Below are positions 33,859 to 42,824 of a stretch of 64,000 nucleotides of DNA, piece after piece. The DNA is taken from NCBI GenBank assembly GCA_964646755.1, contig CAZYIE010000006.1:40303-104302 (forward strand), given 5' to 3'. How positions within the stretch are numbered: position 1 is the first letter of the stretch; every line of letters begins with the position of its first letter. Made by a program: the position numbers and the translations under genes. This stretch comes from MVRV01 sp964646755 (GTDB taxonomy: Bacteria; Desulfobacterota; Syntrophia; Syntrophales; Smithellaceae). The notes beneath the pieces are model-generated. The model was not told the origin of the DNA, searched no databases, and worked only from the letters and a program-made list of their open reading frames with translations.

Positions 33859-34020
33859 ATGCAATATTCCGCCAAAGAAATGCCTCAGGGATGGTTTGGC
33901 CTTTCCCGTCCACCCTTTCATACTATAGTGGTGCTGCCTTTTATATTGGGAAATTTTCTGGCTTACAAATTCAATTTTACGTTTAATCTTCCAATTTTTA
34001 TCTTAGGTGTTTCAGACGTT
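33859..34020 (+). pseudogene. UbiA-like prenyltransferase fragment
   Basis: The reading frame gives WFGLSRPPFHTIVVLPFILG followed by NFLAYKFNFTFNLPIFILGV, which resembles only the N-terminal hydrophobic region of UbiA-family prenyltransferases; the aspartate-rich motifs are absent and the frame then runs into unrelated residues to 34158. About 50 of the usual 290 residues remain. Part of the 465-base stretch (33841-34305) that holds only relics. Confidence 0.45.
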
Positions 34021-34081
34021 ATCCGTATTATGAAGCAGACAAAAAATAAAGTAAAAGCATTTTATAATCATCCTTCCCTTT

Positions 34082-34262
34082 TATTGCGGCAACTGGGCAG
34101 CACCAGTCTTCCGACAATTGCGCAACCGGGAAAAACTTTTGGAAGGGGTTTGCGGTAAATGTAATTACAAAAAGGTCTACTGCGGCGGGCGCGCCCATGC
34201 ATATATTGGCGATTATCTGGCCTAAGATCCCCTCTGTTTTCTTAGAGAAAAGACAAAACACT
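34082..34262 (+). pseudogene. Radical SAM/SPASM C-terminal fragment (AhbC/AhbD-like)
   Basis: In a different frame from the UbiA relic the sequence reads YCGNWAAPVFRQLRN, EKLLEGVCGKCNYKKVYCGG, RAHAYIGDYLA, a stop (TAA 34223-34225), then DPLCFLREK. This is the cysteine-rich tail of SPASM radical SAM enzymes of heme biosynthesis type (CGxCxY, CGGCRARAY, TGDYLAEDP), with one cysteine lost and an apparent Glu to stop change. Only the last 60 or so residues survive. Confidence 0.5.
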
Positions 34263-34305
34263 GAAAAAATCGCCAGTCAGCATGTTCAATATACTGCCAC
34301 ACAGG

Positions 34306-35097
34306 TTAGCGACTGCTGGGAAGCATGACAGCATCACCGTCGGCATCCTGCCAGGCGGCGAATGTTTCGCGGTATTCTTTGACCATGTCGTACCTTAATG
34401 TTGCCGTATGCACGCAGGGATGATCAGCCTGCACAAACAGAATGTTTCCCAGAGGATCGATGATGGCCGAATCGCCGCTGTAGGCAAGGCCGTTGCCATC
34501 ATGCCCCACTCGGTTTACGCCAATAACATAGCTCTGGTTTTCGACGGCTCTGGCTGGCAGCAGAAGTTTCCAGTGCGGCGCGCGCCTGCCGGGCCAGTTA
34601 GCAATATAGACAGCAACATCATACTGGTTATTGATATTCCGGCACCAGACGGGAAAACGCAAATCATAGCAGATGAAGAAACGCAGCTTCCAGCCGTTGA
34701 CTTCAACAGTGAGGTAACTGTTCCCCGCCGCAAACACCTCGTGTTCGCCCGCCATCCGGAAGAGATGTTTCTTGTCATAAGTAGCAAGTTCGCCGTCCGG
34801 CTTGGCTAAGAGAAGCCGGTTAAAATATTTTTTTTCTTCCCCGATAATCACGCTGCCCAGGATATGGGCATTCTTCTGCCTCGCTTTTTTAGTGATCCAG
34901 GAAACTGCAGAACCGGTCATGGGCTCGGCCACCTTTTCCGCGTTCATCGTGAAGCCGGTAGAAAACGTCTCCGGCAGGATGATAACGTCCGTCTTTTCGG
35001 CTATTGAATCGATCTTTTTATCGAACATCTCGAGATTGGCCGGTATGTCTTCCCAGAATAGTTCCGTCTGAATCAACGTTATTGTCAAATCCTGCAT
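34306..35097 (-). CDS. Omega-amidase (nitrilase superfamily, YafV-like)
   Basis: Carbon-nitrogen hydrolase of 263 residues, expected to hydrolyse alpha-ketoglutaramate or alpha-ketosuccinamate in transaminase-linked methionine salvage. The catalytic triad is visible as E in LPETFSTGF (about 42), K in DKKHLF (about 108) and C in ICYDLRFPVW (about 142). Upstream on the same strand is a relic of a methionine aminotransferase, its usual partner; only 19 bases separate them. The enzyme itself looks intact. Confidence 0.85.
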   Translation of the reverse strand: MQDLTITLIQTELFWEDIPANLEMFDKKIDSIAEKTDVIILPETFSTGFTMNAEKVAEPMTGSAVSWITKKARQKNAHILGSVIIGEEKKYFNRLLLAKPDGELATYDKKHLFRMAGEHEVFAAGNSYLTVEVNGWKLRFFICYDLRFPVWCRNINNQYDVAVYIANWPGRRAPHWKLLLPARAVENQSYVIGVNRVGHDGNGLAYSGDSAIIDPLGNILFVQADHPCVHTATLRYDMVKEYRETFAAWQDADGDAVMLPSSR

Positions 35098-35116
35098 AAT
35101 TTCTCCGCCGCTTTAA

Positions 35117-35314
35117 TCAGGGTTTCATTGTCACATAAACCGGGATACCTCCGGAAAGCTGAATGTCCGGAGCATAGGCATCATAAGCTGGTTCAAACAG
35201 GATCACCTCATCGCCGGGATTTACCGCACAGGTGATGGCGCCTGTATCGTTGGCCAGTTTGGTCATTACGGTAAAGATCGTAACACCGAAATTAGGGAGT
35301 TTGGAAAAAATCAT
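35117..35314 (-). pseudogene. Methionine aminotransferase (YbdL-like) relic with internal deletion
   Basis: The 65-residue frame joins an N-terminal MIFSKLPNFGVTIFTVMTKL to VNPGDEVILFEPAYDAYAPD and SGGIPVYVTM. In the full aminotransferase family these pieces are about 80-90 residues apart, and some 270 residues should follow, including the PLP lysine, which is missing. So the gene has lost an internal segment and its entire C-terminal part. Confidence 0.6.
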
Positions 35315-35455
35315 CCTGGTATATCCTTAATTTTTGGTTGTTCGAAAAATACTAAAGAAGTATCTCGTAATAGTCCAGTTTTTTATTGAGAAAAAGCAGT
35401 ATAATATCCATTGATAATCCATGGCGCCGACCATGATAGTGTGACCAAAATATCC

Positions 35456-35484
35456 TTGACACGCGAGAACGCGGCTACTATACT
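35456..35484 (+). promoter_or_regulatory. Sigma-70 promoter for the DUF362 gene
   Basis: TTGACA (35456-35461), a 17-base spacer and TATACT (35479-35484), nearly consensus. The spacer contains the small palindrome CGCG-AGAA-CGCG, a possible operator. Start codon at 35514, with AAAGGAAG upstream. Confidence 0.65.
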
Positions 35485-35513
35485 GCGAAAAAAAAGGAAG
35501 TGCTTATCAATTT

Positions 35514-36707
35514 ATGAAGCGAAGAGATTTTTTGAAAAGTGTAGTAAGCGCCTCGGCCCTGGCTATTTGCAGCTCTATTGAAATTTCAAACGCTTCAGCG
35601 GCAGATTTCCAAGCAAAACCGCAGGCGGGACATTCTAAAGCCCGGGTAGTTCTTTCCAGCGTGAGCAAAGGCGCTTCCGAAGCAGATATAAAATCTGCCG
35701 TTCGTGAAACGGCGATGACGGCCTCCAACTTTTCCTGGTTATCGAGAAACGATACCGTCTTTATCAAGCCCGTCCTAAATTCGGGCTTGCCTTACCCATC
35801 GACAACCAGCCCCGTCGCCATCGCCGCAATGGTCGCTCTGCTTAAGGAAAAAGGTGCCAGACGGGTTATTGTGGGCGATATGTCCGGCGTTGAGCACGTG
35901 AAATTTTCGCCCGAGGGCATCTCCGGCAGTACACGTAAGTTAATGGTGGCCTCGGGTATGGCCGGGGCCGTTGAGGCAGCGGGGGGAGACCTTCATTTTT
36001 TTGAAGAAGCCGGATGGAAAGCCTTTTATGAAGATGAAATGAAAGCGGGAACACATTGGAAAAATGGCCTGATGATGCCCAATATTCTCAATCAAGTAGA
36101 TCACATCGTACTCATGCCTCGCTGCGGACGTCATATTCTCGCAGGCGCCAGCCTTGGCATGAAGGCGGCAGTTGGATACTGGCGCACAGACACGCGCTTG
36201 GAATACCATCGAGACGCCGCTACTTTTCACGAGAAAACAGCAGAATCAAACACGGCCAGAACATTGCTCGAGAAGCAGCGCCTGGTTATTTCAGCCGCGG
36301 ACAAAATCCTCACAACTTTCGGACCGGATAGCGGATATGTCCATCAACCCGATACCGGAATAATAATCGCATCAGAATCAGTTGTTGCTCATGATATGGT
36401 GTCGTTGGCATGGCTTTTAGACAACAGGCGCCATATTCCTGAAGATAAAAGAGATGGACTTGTCGATAGCAGCCCCTTGTTAGCCCGATTGGCCAATTAC
36501 GTTGTTGTAGGTATGCTCGGAGGGTTGCGGCCGGTTATCGCTTCCGACACACTGATCAAAAACAAGCTCACAACAATTTGGGACGACCGTGTACTCAATC
36601 ATGCCTACCGGATCGCAGGAGGTGCACCGACATTGAGTATCGATACCGTCAACCGTAATTTTCCGGAAGAATTAAAAAAGCTTTTGTTGGAAATGACAAA
36701 GGCATGA
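35514..36707 (+). CDS. Tat-exported DUF362-family protein
   Basis: A 397-residue protein with the Tat signal MKRRDFLKSVVSASALA. The mature part fits the DUF362 family: IKPVLNSGLPYPSTTSP (about 85-101), MVALLKEKGARRVIVGDMSG and the MGLKAAVGYW-like MKAAVGYWRTD. Some family members carry Fe-S clusters, but no cysteine cluster is seen here. The function is unknown; the protein acts in the periplasm. A strong promoter lies 30 bases upstream, and it appears to be a single-gene unit. Confidence 0.75.
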   Translation: MKRRDFLKSVVSASALAICSSIEISNASAADFQAKPQAGHSKARVVLSSVSKGASEADIKSAVRETAMTASNFSWLSRNDTVFIKPVLNSGLPYPSTTSPVAIAAMVALLKEKGARRVIVGDMSGVEHVKFSPEGISGSTRKLMVASGMAGAVEAAGGDLHFFEEAGWKAFYEDEMKAGTHWKNGLMMPNILNQVDHIVLMPRCGRHILAGASLGMKAAVGYWRTDTRLEYHRDAATFHEKTAESNTARTLLEKQRLVISAADKILTTFGPDSGYVHQPDTGIIIASESVVAHDMVSLAWLLDNRRHIPEDKRDGLVDSSPLLARLANYVVVGMLGGLRPVIASDTLIKNKLTTIWDDRVLNHAYRIAGGAPTLSIDTVNRNFPEELKKLLLEMTKA

Positions 36708-36888
36708 CAAAATTAAACGTATAATGAGTGAGGAAATTAGCAAGCGCAAAAGAATAAAAAAGCCTGTTGTAACGCCATATTGATGTGATCGGAGGAGGCA
36801 ACAAAGCTCATTGCTGATATATGGAGCAAGCAGACGACCTAGACTGTGCCAGCAAAGGCATCGCTTGAATTGAAAATGGAATAAATCC

Positions 36889-38034
36889 TTATTGCTTCTT
36901 AATTAGAAAATACATCTCGCCTTTTTCTTTTAGTGTCTCGGCAATAGATGCGGCAGTATCACCGAACCCGCAAAAAAGATCAACCCGCCCTGGTCCGCGA
37001 ATGGCGTCACCTCTGTCCTGATTGAGGACAAAGCGCGAAAAGTGAACTCTTTGTCCAGTGAAATTGCCGTCCAGGTCGAAAACCGGTTTGCTCAGGCGAA
37101 CAAAAGCCAGTGCTCCCGGAGGAAACACTTCCGGATCTGTAGCAATTGTTCTGCCCGATGTAACCGGTACCCCCAAAGAACCGGTCGGCTTTTCCACAAA
37201 ACGGAAAAAAACATACCGTTCATTGTAGCCTAAAATATCGTAGAGACTTTTCTCGTCTTTTTCTTTTAAAAACCTTTTGACATTTTGATTGGAAGCACTC
37301 CGGCCACCGAGAATGCCATTATCTAGCAGGTACTGGGGCACACTCCGGTAAGGTCGGCCGTTGGTTTTATATGTACTCACCGTCAGTATGGTGCCGTTGT
37401 CCAGTTTTATTTCCCCCGAGCCCTGTATATGTAAGAAAAATAATTCCACCGGATCATCCACCCAGACAATTTCCAGGTTTTTATCCTGTAATATCCCACC
37501 GGCATCAATTTCTCTGCGGCTGTAATAAGGAGAAGACTTGGAATTATTTTTAGCAAGCATATCGGGGGGCGGTTTGTAAAGAGGATATTTGTATTTTTCC
37601 GTCCTGGTCAGCGATCCATCCAACAAAGGAACATAATAACCGGTAAATAATACCGAGCCTGCGCCATCCTGGCCTGCCGCCCGGTAAACATCAAAATCCT
37701 GACTTATCTTCCTTTTTTTATCCGCCGGACTTCCGTCATCTTTGAGGATATGACGAAACATCAGCAGAGATTCTTTCATCTGCCGGGCATTGATGAACCT
37801 ATCGGCCATCTGGTAAACATTATTCCGGCCGGGACCATCGTAATAATGGAGACTCCGATCAACAGCTAAAGCCAGCGAATTCATATCGAGATCATCGGAA
37901 AAATCAATATCGGAAGCATTGACGGCAGTCAGCGCTGCAGACTTCGGCAGCGAAGCTTTCGGCGCTCTTGCGGCACATCCGATCATCACTACAAGTATTA
38001 ATACTAATACAAATAAATTACGCCAGAGCTTCAT
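36889..38034 (-). CDS. mltA: Membrane-bound lytic murein transglycosylase A
   Basis: Outer-membrane lipoprotein (381 residues) that cleaves peptidoglycan glycan strands to 1,6-anhydromuropeptides. The lipobox is MIGCAAR (C20). The MltA domain starts around residue 110 (TGYYVPLLDGSLTRTEKY) and a 3D domain at the C-terminus carries ILTVSTYKTNGRPYRS and the DQNRGDAIRGPGRVD-like DRGDAIRGPGRVDLFCG with the catalytic aspartate. It overlaps the upstream acetyltransferase gene by 4 bases. Confidence 0.92.
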   Translation of the reverse strand: MKLWRNLFVLVLILVVMIGCAARAPKASLPKSAALTAVNASDIDFSDDLDMNSLALAVDRSLHYYDGPGRNNVYQMADRFINARQMKESLLMFRHILKDDGSPADKKRKISQDFDVYRAAGQDGAGSVLFTGYYVPLLDGSLTRTEKYKYPLYKPPPDMLAKNNSKSSPYYSRREIDAGGILQDKNLEIVWVDDPVELFFLHIQGSGEIKLDNGTILTVSTYKTNGRPYRSVPQYLLDNGILGGRSASNQNVKRFLKEKDEKSLYDILGYNERYVFFRFVEKPTGSLGVPVTSGRTIATDPEVFPPGALAFVRLSKPVFDLDGNFTGQRVHFSRFVLNQDRGDAIRGPGRVDLFCGFGDTAASIAETLKEKGEMYFLIKKQ

Positions 38035-38489
38035 AGTTCCACTATCATTGCCACTTCATCGCAATAATCAGGATATTTGGAGCAGCGGAAACAATCCGAC
38101 CATATTTTTTCCGGTAATGTTGAACGGTCAACTTCCTTAAAACCCAGCTTGATAAAAAAATCTCTTTTATAGGTCAGTGAAAAAATTCTAAAGAGATCCA
38201 GGGTAATCGCCTCCGAGATGCAGGCTTCAACGAGTTGTTTGCCGATGCCTTTTTCCCGGTTATTTTCGTCAACATAAAGTGAACGGACTTCGGCAAGGTT
38301 TTCCCAGATGATATTCATCGCACAAATGCCGATCACCAATGATTCATCCTCATCGTAATAGACAAAAAAATCACGCAATGAATTATATATATCCATTAAG
38401 GAACGCGGCAACATTTCGCCTTTCCCCGCTGACATGTTTATCAGGCGATGAATGGTTTTCACGTCACCGATGCGCGCTTTTCTTAGCAT
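38031..38489 (-). CDS. argA: GNAT acetyltransferase, short ArgA-type N-acetylglutamate synthase
   Basis: About 152 residues from ATG 38489 (MLRKARIGDVKTIHRL), with GAGGGGG upstream, overlapping recN by 26 bases. The GNAT core is clear: LAEVRSLYVDENNREKGIGK (acetyl-CoA loop, about 66-85) and LVEACISEA. The C-terminal KIWSDCFRCSKYPDYCDEVA cysteine-bearing tail is typical of the short ArgA proteins of deltaproteobacteria, which acetylate glutamate as the first step of arginine synthesis. Gene symbol given by this resemblance. Confidence 0.68.
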   Translation of the reverse strand: MLRKARIGDVKTIHRLINMSAGKGEMLPRSLMDIYNSLRDFFVYYDEDESLVIGICAMNIIWENLAEVRSLYVDENNREKGIGKQLVEACISEAITLDLFRIFSLTYKRDFFIKLGFKEVDRSTLPEKIWSDCFRCSKYPDYCDEVAMIVEL

Positions 38490-40152
38490 TTTTTTCCCCC
38501 TCTTCAGTCTCTCGGCATGATGCACCGGCACTTTCCAGCATTTCACGTGCATGATCCCGCGTCATCTCGGTTAAATCCACCCCGCCCAGCATACGGCTTA
38601 TTTCTTCAATTTTTTGTTCATCGTCCAGTTTATCCACAACAGTGGTTGTCCTGCCACCGGAAACTTTTTTGGCCACACGCAAATGGCTGTCGCCATAACA
38701 GGCAATTTGCGGCAAATGAGTAATGCAAACAACTTGATGGTTGGCGGAAACTTTTTTTAATTTACGCCCGACAATCTCCGCCGTTGCCCCTCCAATGCCG
38801 CTGTCCACTTCATCAAAGACAATTGTGTCCACGGCACCGGCTTGTGACAAGACATTCTTCAGGGCCAGGACAATCCTTGACAACTCACCACCGGAAGCAA
38901 TTTTATTTAATGCTTTCGGTTCTTCGCCAATGTTGGCGGTCAGATAAAATTCTAATTCGTCGATGCCCCGTGGTCCAAACATTTCGTGGTTGGCTCCGGT
39001 CGCGCTACTTTCCTTATCTACCGTTTCTTTTAATTCAATTGCGGCCTCAGCCCGCAATTGCGAAAGCTTTTGTGCTCTTTGTTGCAGGCGTTCACAAACG
39101 GCAAGCTCTTCCTGCGTAAGTTTTTTCAATTCTTCTTCAACATTGGAAACGGCAAGCAGTTCTTTTTCTATCTCCTGCTTCTTCAGGAAAACACTTTGCA
39201 GTGAACCACCATGTTTGCGCTTCAGCCTGTTGATCATTTCCAGGCGCTCCTCGATAACAGAAAGTCGAGCCTCGTCAAAGAAAAGATTTTTACTATAATC
39301 TCGCAGGGAAAGCGACGCTTCCTGCAAGGTAAAGGAGCAATTTTCCAGATCAGTTTCCGACAATTTTAATTTCGTATCAATTTTTTTAATTTCTTTTATC
39401 TGATCTTGAACATCTTTTAGTTTTTCAACAACGGAACTGGCTTCTCCATAAAGCAAATCATAGGCACGGCTGGCGGCATCAAGGAGTTTCTGCACATTGA
39501 CCAGCACTTTTTTTTCTTCGGCCAGAGTATTGTCTTCATCAATCTGTGGCGCAACATCTTCAATTTCTTTTAATTGAAATTTAATTAATTCTGTTTTTTC
39601 TTCCCTGCTTAGGCGTTGACTCTCCAGTTTTTCTTTTTGCGTTTTAATCTGCTGATATTGATTATATGATTCTTCGTAAATAGTTCTCGCCGGCAGACAA
39701 CCGCCAAAGTCATCAAGAATGTCGATATGATTTTCGGCATTGAGAAGGATTTGATGTTCATGCTGACCGCAGATATTGATCAGTGATTCGCAGATAGCTG
39801 CCAGATTGGCTAATGTAGCCATCTGCCCATTAATCAGCGCCTTGTTTTTACCTGTGCGGGAAATTACGCGGCGGATAACAAGTTCGTTTCCCGCTTCAAA
39901 ACCCATCTGACTAATTTTTTCTTTCAGTGCTTTATTTGCGGCAATATCAAAGAGCGCTTCCACCGTTGCTGAATCGGCTTGTGTTCGAATCATTTCGGAG
40001 GCCGCCCTGTCTCCCAAAAGCAGGTTGACTGCACCAATAATGATCGATTTACCGGCGCCGGTTTCACCGGAAATAATATTCAAACCATTCTTGAATGAAA
40101 CGTGGAGTTCATCAATGATGGCAAAGTTTTTAATGCTCAAATCATTAAGCAT
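38464..40152 (-). CDS. recN: DNA repair protein RecN
   Basis: SMC-like ATPase in double-strand-break repair. The N-terminal Walker A GETGAGKSIIIGAV (about 30-43), a long coiled coil (about 150-370), and the C-terminal signature LSRIVLALKNVL with Walker B TIVFDEVDSGIGG are all present over 562 residues. It starts 8 bases inside nadK's end and precedes argA and mltA. Confidence 0.95.
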   Translation of the reverse strand: MLNDLSIKNFAIIDELHVSFKNGLNIISGETGAGKSIIIGAVNLLLGDRAASEMIRTQADSATVEALFDIAANKALKEKISQMGFEAGNELVIRRVISRTGKNKALINGQMATLANLAAICESLINICGQHEHQILLNAENHIDILDDFGGCLPARTIYEESYNQYQQIKTQKEKLESQRLSREEKTELIKFQLKEIEDVAPQIDEDNTLAEEKKVLVNVQKLLDAASRAYDLLYGEASSVVEKLKDVQDQIKEIKKIDTKLKLSETDLENCSFTLQEASLSLRDYSKNLFFDEARLSVIEERLEMINRLKRKHGGSLQSVFLKKQEIEKELLAVSNVEEELKKLTQEELAVCERLQQRAQKLSQLRAEAAIELKETVDKESSATGANHEMFGPRGIDELEFYLTANIGEEPKALNKIASGGELSRIVLALKNVLSQAGAVDTIVFDEVDSGIGGATAEIVGRKLKKVSANHQVVCITHLPQIACYGDSHLRVAKKVSGGRTTTVVDKLDDEQKIEEISRMLGGVDLTEMTRDHAREMLESAGASCRETEEGEKNAKKSAHR

Positions 40153-41035
40153 TTTTTCGTCTTTTAGCTCCTGAAGGTAAACCGCCCCAGCCGAGTTTGG
40201 AACGTAAAATTTCCCAATAGCTGCGGTGCGGTGACAAAACCAGCTTAGTTATATATTTTGATTTTTTCACATCGATAACGTCGCCTGATCTGACCCGATA
40301 AGATTCCTGTCCGTCCAGTGTCAAAGTTGCGCCTCTTTCTTTAGACCATAAAGTTATCTGTAAATTGGAATTTTCGGGGGAAATAATCGGTCGATTAGTT
40401 AAGGTATGCGGACAAATAGGATTAATAATAATCAAATCTTTTTCCGGATAGACAATAGGTCCGCCGGCGGAAAGTGAATATGCCGTAGAGCCTGTTGGTG
40501 TAGAAATAATAAGGCCATCCGCTTTATAAGTAGTCAGGTACATATTGTCTATCGTCATTTCCAGTTCAACTATCCTCGACAAGTTGCCCCGGTTGATTAC
40601 GACATCATTCAAAACTGTACCGGCAGCAATAACCGTTTTACCGCGACTGATGGCAACATCCAGCATCATCCTTTTTTCGGCAACATAATTACCGGCTAAA
40701 ATTAATTCCAGCGCCGAATGCATTTCATTGAGATTTACTTCGGTAAGATATCCGAAACTACCCATGTTGATACCGACTATCGCAATATCATGTTTGGCCA
40801 TACCCCGCGAAGTCCTCAGCATTGTGCCGTCACCGCCCAATACAGCAATAAGCTCCGTCCGCAGGGCAAGGTCATCCCAGGAAAGCCCACCGCTGATGCC
40901 GATTTTAGCGGCAATTTCCGCTTCGATAAACACTTTAATGCCGCGGTTCTCCAGCCACTCTTTTAAAAGCTTGGCATACTCGGCTGTTTTCTCTTTTTCG
41001 GTGTTGGCAACAATGCCGACTGTCGTGATTTTCAT
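40145..41035 (-). CDS. nadK: NAD kinase
   Basis: Phosphorylates NAD+ to NADP+. About 296 residues from ATG 41035 (MKITTVGIVANTEKEKT). AVLGGDGTML (about 68-77) is the catalytic GGDG motif, and ISTPTGSTAYSLSAGGPIV carries the second conserved motif. The longer upstream reading frame encodes non-family residues. Its stop overlaps the recN start by 8 bases; nadK-recN pairing is common in bacteria. Confidence 0.95.
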   Translation of the reverse strand: MKITTVGIVANTEKEKTAEYAKLLKEWLENRGIKVFIEAEIAAKIGISGGLSWDDLALRTELIAVLGGDGTMLRTSRGMAKHDIAIVGINMGSFGYLTEVNLNEMHSALELILAGNYVAEKRMMLDVAISRGKTVIAAGTVLNDVVINRGNLSRIVELEMTIDNMYLTTYKADGLIISTPTGSTAYSLSAGGPIVYPEKDLIIINPICPHTLTNRPIISPENSNLQITLWSKERGATLTLDGQESYRVRSGDVIDVKKSKYITKLVLSPHRSYWEILRSKLGWGGLPSGAKRRKNA

Positions 41036-41159
41036 GGCTTTATTCCCCAAAAACATGAAGCTCAGTAACATAAATAAAAGCTGCTGTCTATGGATAATTA
41101 CTTTACCTGCCAAGCAAGAAACTATTTGATATTTCAAGGTAATTTTAGCACATAAATTC

Positions 41160-41187
41160 TTGACAGAATCATTCTGAATAATATACG
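41160..41187 (+). promoter_or_regulatory. Sigma-70 promoter for the RdgC-like gene
   Basis: TTGACA (41160-41165), 16 bases, TATACG (41182-41187); start codon at 41212. A good -35 box and fair -10 box between divergent nadK and rdgC. Confidence 0.5.
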
Positions 41188-41211
41188 GTACCCGCCTGTG
41201 AGGTGCTAATT

Positions 41212-42288
41212 ATGGGTTTACTTAAAGGCAATTTTTCTTTTGCGCGATTTCATGTGGAAGGTCAATTACCACAGGCGTTTTTAAACTTCGTCAACAACCG
41301 GATTAAAGCCAATTCATTCCGAGAAACAGCTAAGTCAACTGAAGAAAAAAGATTAGGCTGGGTTTCGATAACTGATATCCTTGATGCCGATTTTGCAGAG
41401 GCCAATTATGTGCTGGGCGATTATCTTATTTTTTCCCTGCGGATTGATCGCAAAATGATTCCACCTAAACTGATGAAAATAAAAATTATGGAAGAAGAGC
41501 GGCAATTTCTTCTCGAAAGCGGTAAAACCAGGATTAATAAACAAATAGCCGGTGGGATTAAAGACAAAGTAAAGCTGGAACTTCTGTCCCGGCTTGATCC
41601 GGTACCATCCTTTTATGATGTTTGCTGGGCCCTGGGCCAAAATACAGTTTATTTTTCTTCGCTTTCCGACAAGGTTACGGACGACTTCATTGATTTGTTC
41701 AAACAAACTTTTTCTTTGGGCCTTACCCGCCTTTTGCCACAGGACAATCAGCATATCGGGAAAAAAATTGCCGAGGCAGCCATAAAGAAAGAAGATGTTT
41801 CCGGAATCGGCCGCGAATTTATGACCTGGCTCTGGTTCAAGTCGGAAGAACGCAACGGCAGAATAAGTTTATCCTTAGATGATGAAGTAGAACTTAATTT
41901 TTTAAAGAGAATTGTTCTGGAGGCAGGAGAAGGTGAATATTCGCAGGGTGTAGTCTGTCATGGCATACACGCGGAGTTAAAAGAAGGCAAGGAGGCGATC
42001 CGCCAAGGCAAAAAAGTTAAAGAAGCCGGGATCAAACTTATTTCCAATCAAAATGAGTGGGAATTTACACTGAAAGCCGATAATTTTCATTTCCAATCTT
42101 TAAAACTGCCTATTGCCGAATGGCAGGAAACCGAAGAAGACCCTTCCGGTAAAATGCTGGAGCGGATTTACCTTATTGAAAATGCAGCCAAAGCAATCGA
42201 TCAGCTTTATGACTTTTTTCTAAACATCCGCTATTCAGTACAGTGGGATGAAAAAGAAGTAAAGTTACTGGCCAAATGGTTGCATTAA
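41212..42288 (+). CDS. rdgC: RdgC-like recombination-associated protein
   Basis: About 358 residues from ATG 41212, preceded by GAGGTGCTAATT. The sequence order GLLKGNFSFARFHVEG, RLGWVSITD, YLIFSLRIDRKMIPP and FYDVCWALGQNTVYFSS with FIDLFKQTFSLGL follows the RdgC family, ring-shaped DNA-binding proteins that limit RecA-dependent recombination. Divergent from nadK-recN. A few residues differ from the enterobacterial family, so the symbol is by family resemblance. Confidence 0.7.
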   Translation: MGLLKGNFSFARFHVEGQLPQAFLNFVNNRIKANSFRETAKSTEEKRLGWVSITDILDADFAEANYVLGDYLIFSLRIDRKMIPPKLMKIKIMEEERQFLLESGKTRINKQIAGGIKDKVKLELLSRLDPVPSFYDVCWALGQNTVYFSSLSDKVTDDFIDLFKQTFSLGLTRLLPQDNQHIGKKIAEAAIKKEDVSGIGREFMTWLWFKSEERNGRISLSLDDEVELNFLKRIVLEAGEGEYSQGVVCHGIHAELKEGKEAIRQGKKVKEAGIKLISNQNEWEFTLKADNFHFQSLKLPIAEWQETEEDPSGKMLERIYLIENAAKAIDQLYDFFLNIRYSVQWDEKEVKLLAKWLH

Positions 42289-42336
42289 TTTAGGATGTAG
42301 TATATTTTCAACAGAATAATTGAATTTTTCCCGAGC

Positions 42337-42365
42337 TTGATGTTTTTGGATGTTTGTTGTATCAT
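42337..42365 (+). promoter_or_regulatory. Sigma-70 promoter for the phasin-like pair
   Basis: TTGATG (42337-42342), a 17-base spacer, TATCAT (42360-42365). It would yield a leader of about 125 bases before ATG 42499. Confidence 0.45.
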
Positions 42366-42498
42366 CATTTTTCATTTGAGTAATCATTATCGAAAAACAT
42401 TAAGATTGAGGAATAGCACAACCTAAGTTATTTGAGTTGTGTCAACTTGTCGAAAAAGATAAAAAACCATTAACAAATGTTTGAAAGGAGATCACGCT

Positions 42499-42792
42499 AT
42501 GGATCAGAAACAAATTGCCAAACAAATGATGGAGTTCAATAAAACAGCATTTGATAACACTTTCAACGCCATGACAGTTTTACAGGACCAAACAGAAAAG
42601 CTTGTTTTTCGGTTTTTAGAGAAGGCCCCCTGGTTTCCGGAAGACGGGAAAAAGGCTGTTAATGACTGGGTTAATACCTATAAAAAAGGGCGTGAAGATT
42701 TTAAAACAGCCGCTGATGATAGCTATAAAAAAGTAACAGATTATTTTGCCAAAACAGAGAAAGAAGAAGTAAAAAAAGCTGTGAAGAAATAA
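42499..42792 (+). CDS. Phasin-like protein 1
   Basis: A 97-residue, highly charged, helical protein without signal peptide, starting MDQKQIAKQMMEFNKTAFDN after GAAAGGAGATCACGCT. The pattern resembles small phasin-family proteins that coat polyhydroxyalkanoate granules. The next gene is a clear paralogue, sharing QIAKQM, FNK, AFDN, EKAPWFPE versus EKSPMFPE, and TYKKG. A lysine-rich tail (EKEEVKKAVKK) distinguishes this copy. No PHA synthase is nearby, so granule association is inferred. Confidence 0.65.
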   Translation: MDQKQIAKQMMEFNKTAFDNTFNAMTVLQDQTEKLVFRFLEKAPWFPEDGKKAVNDWVNTYKKGREDFKTAADDSYKKVTDYFAKTEKEEVKKAVKK

Positions 42793-42824
42793 TAATTAAT
42801 GGAAATTTTATTCTGGAGGGCGTA

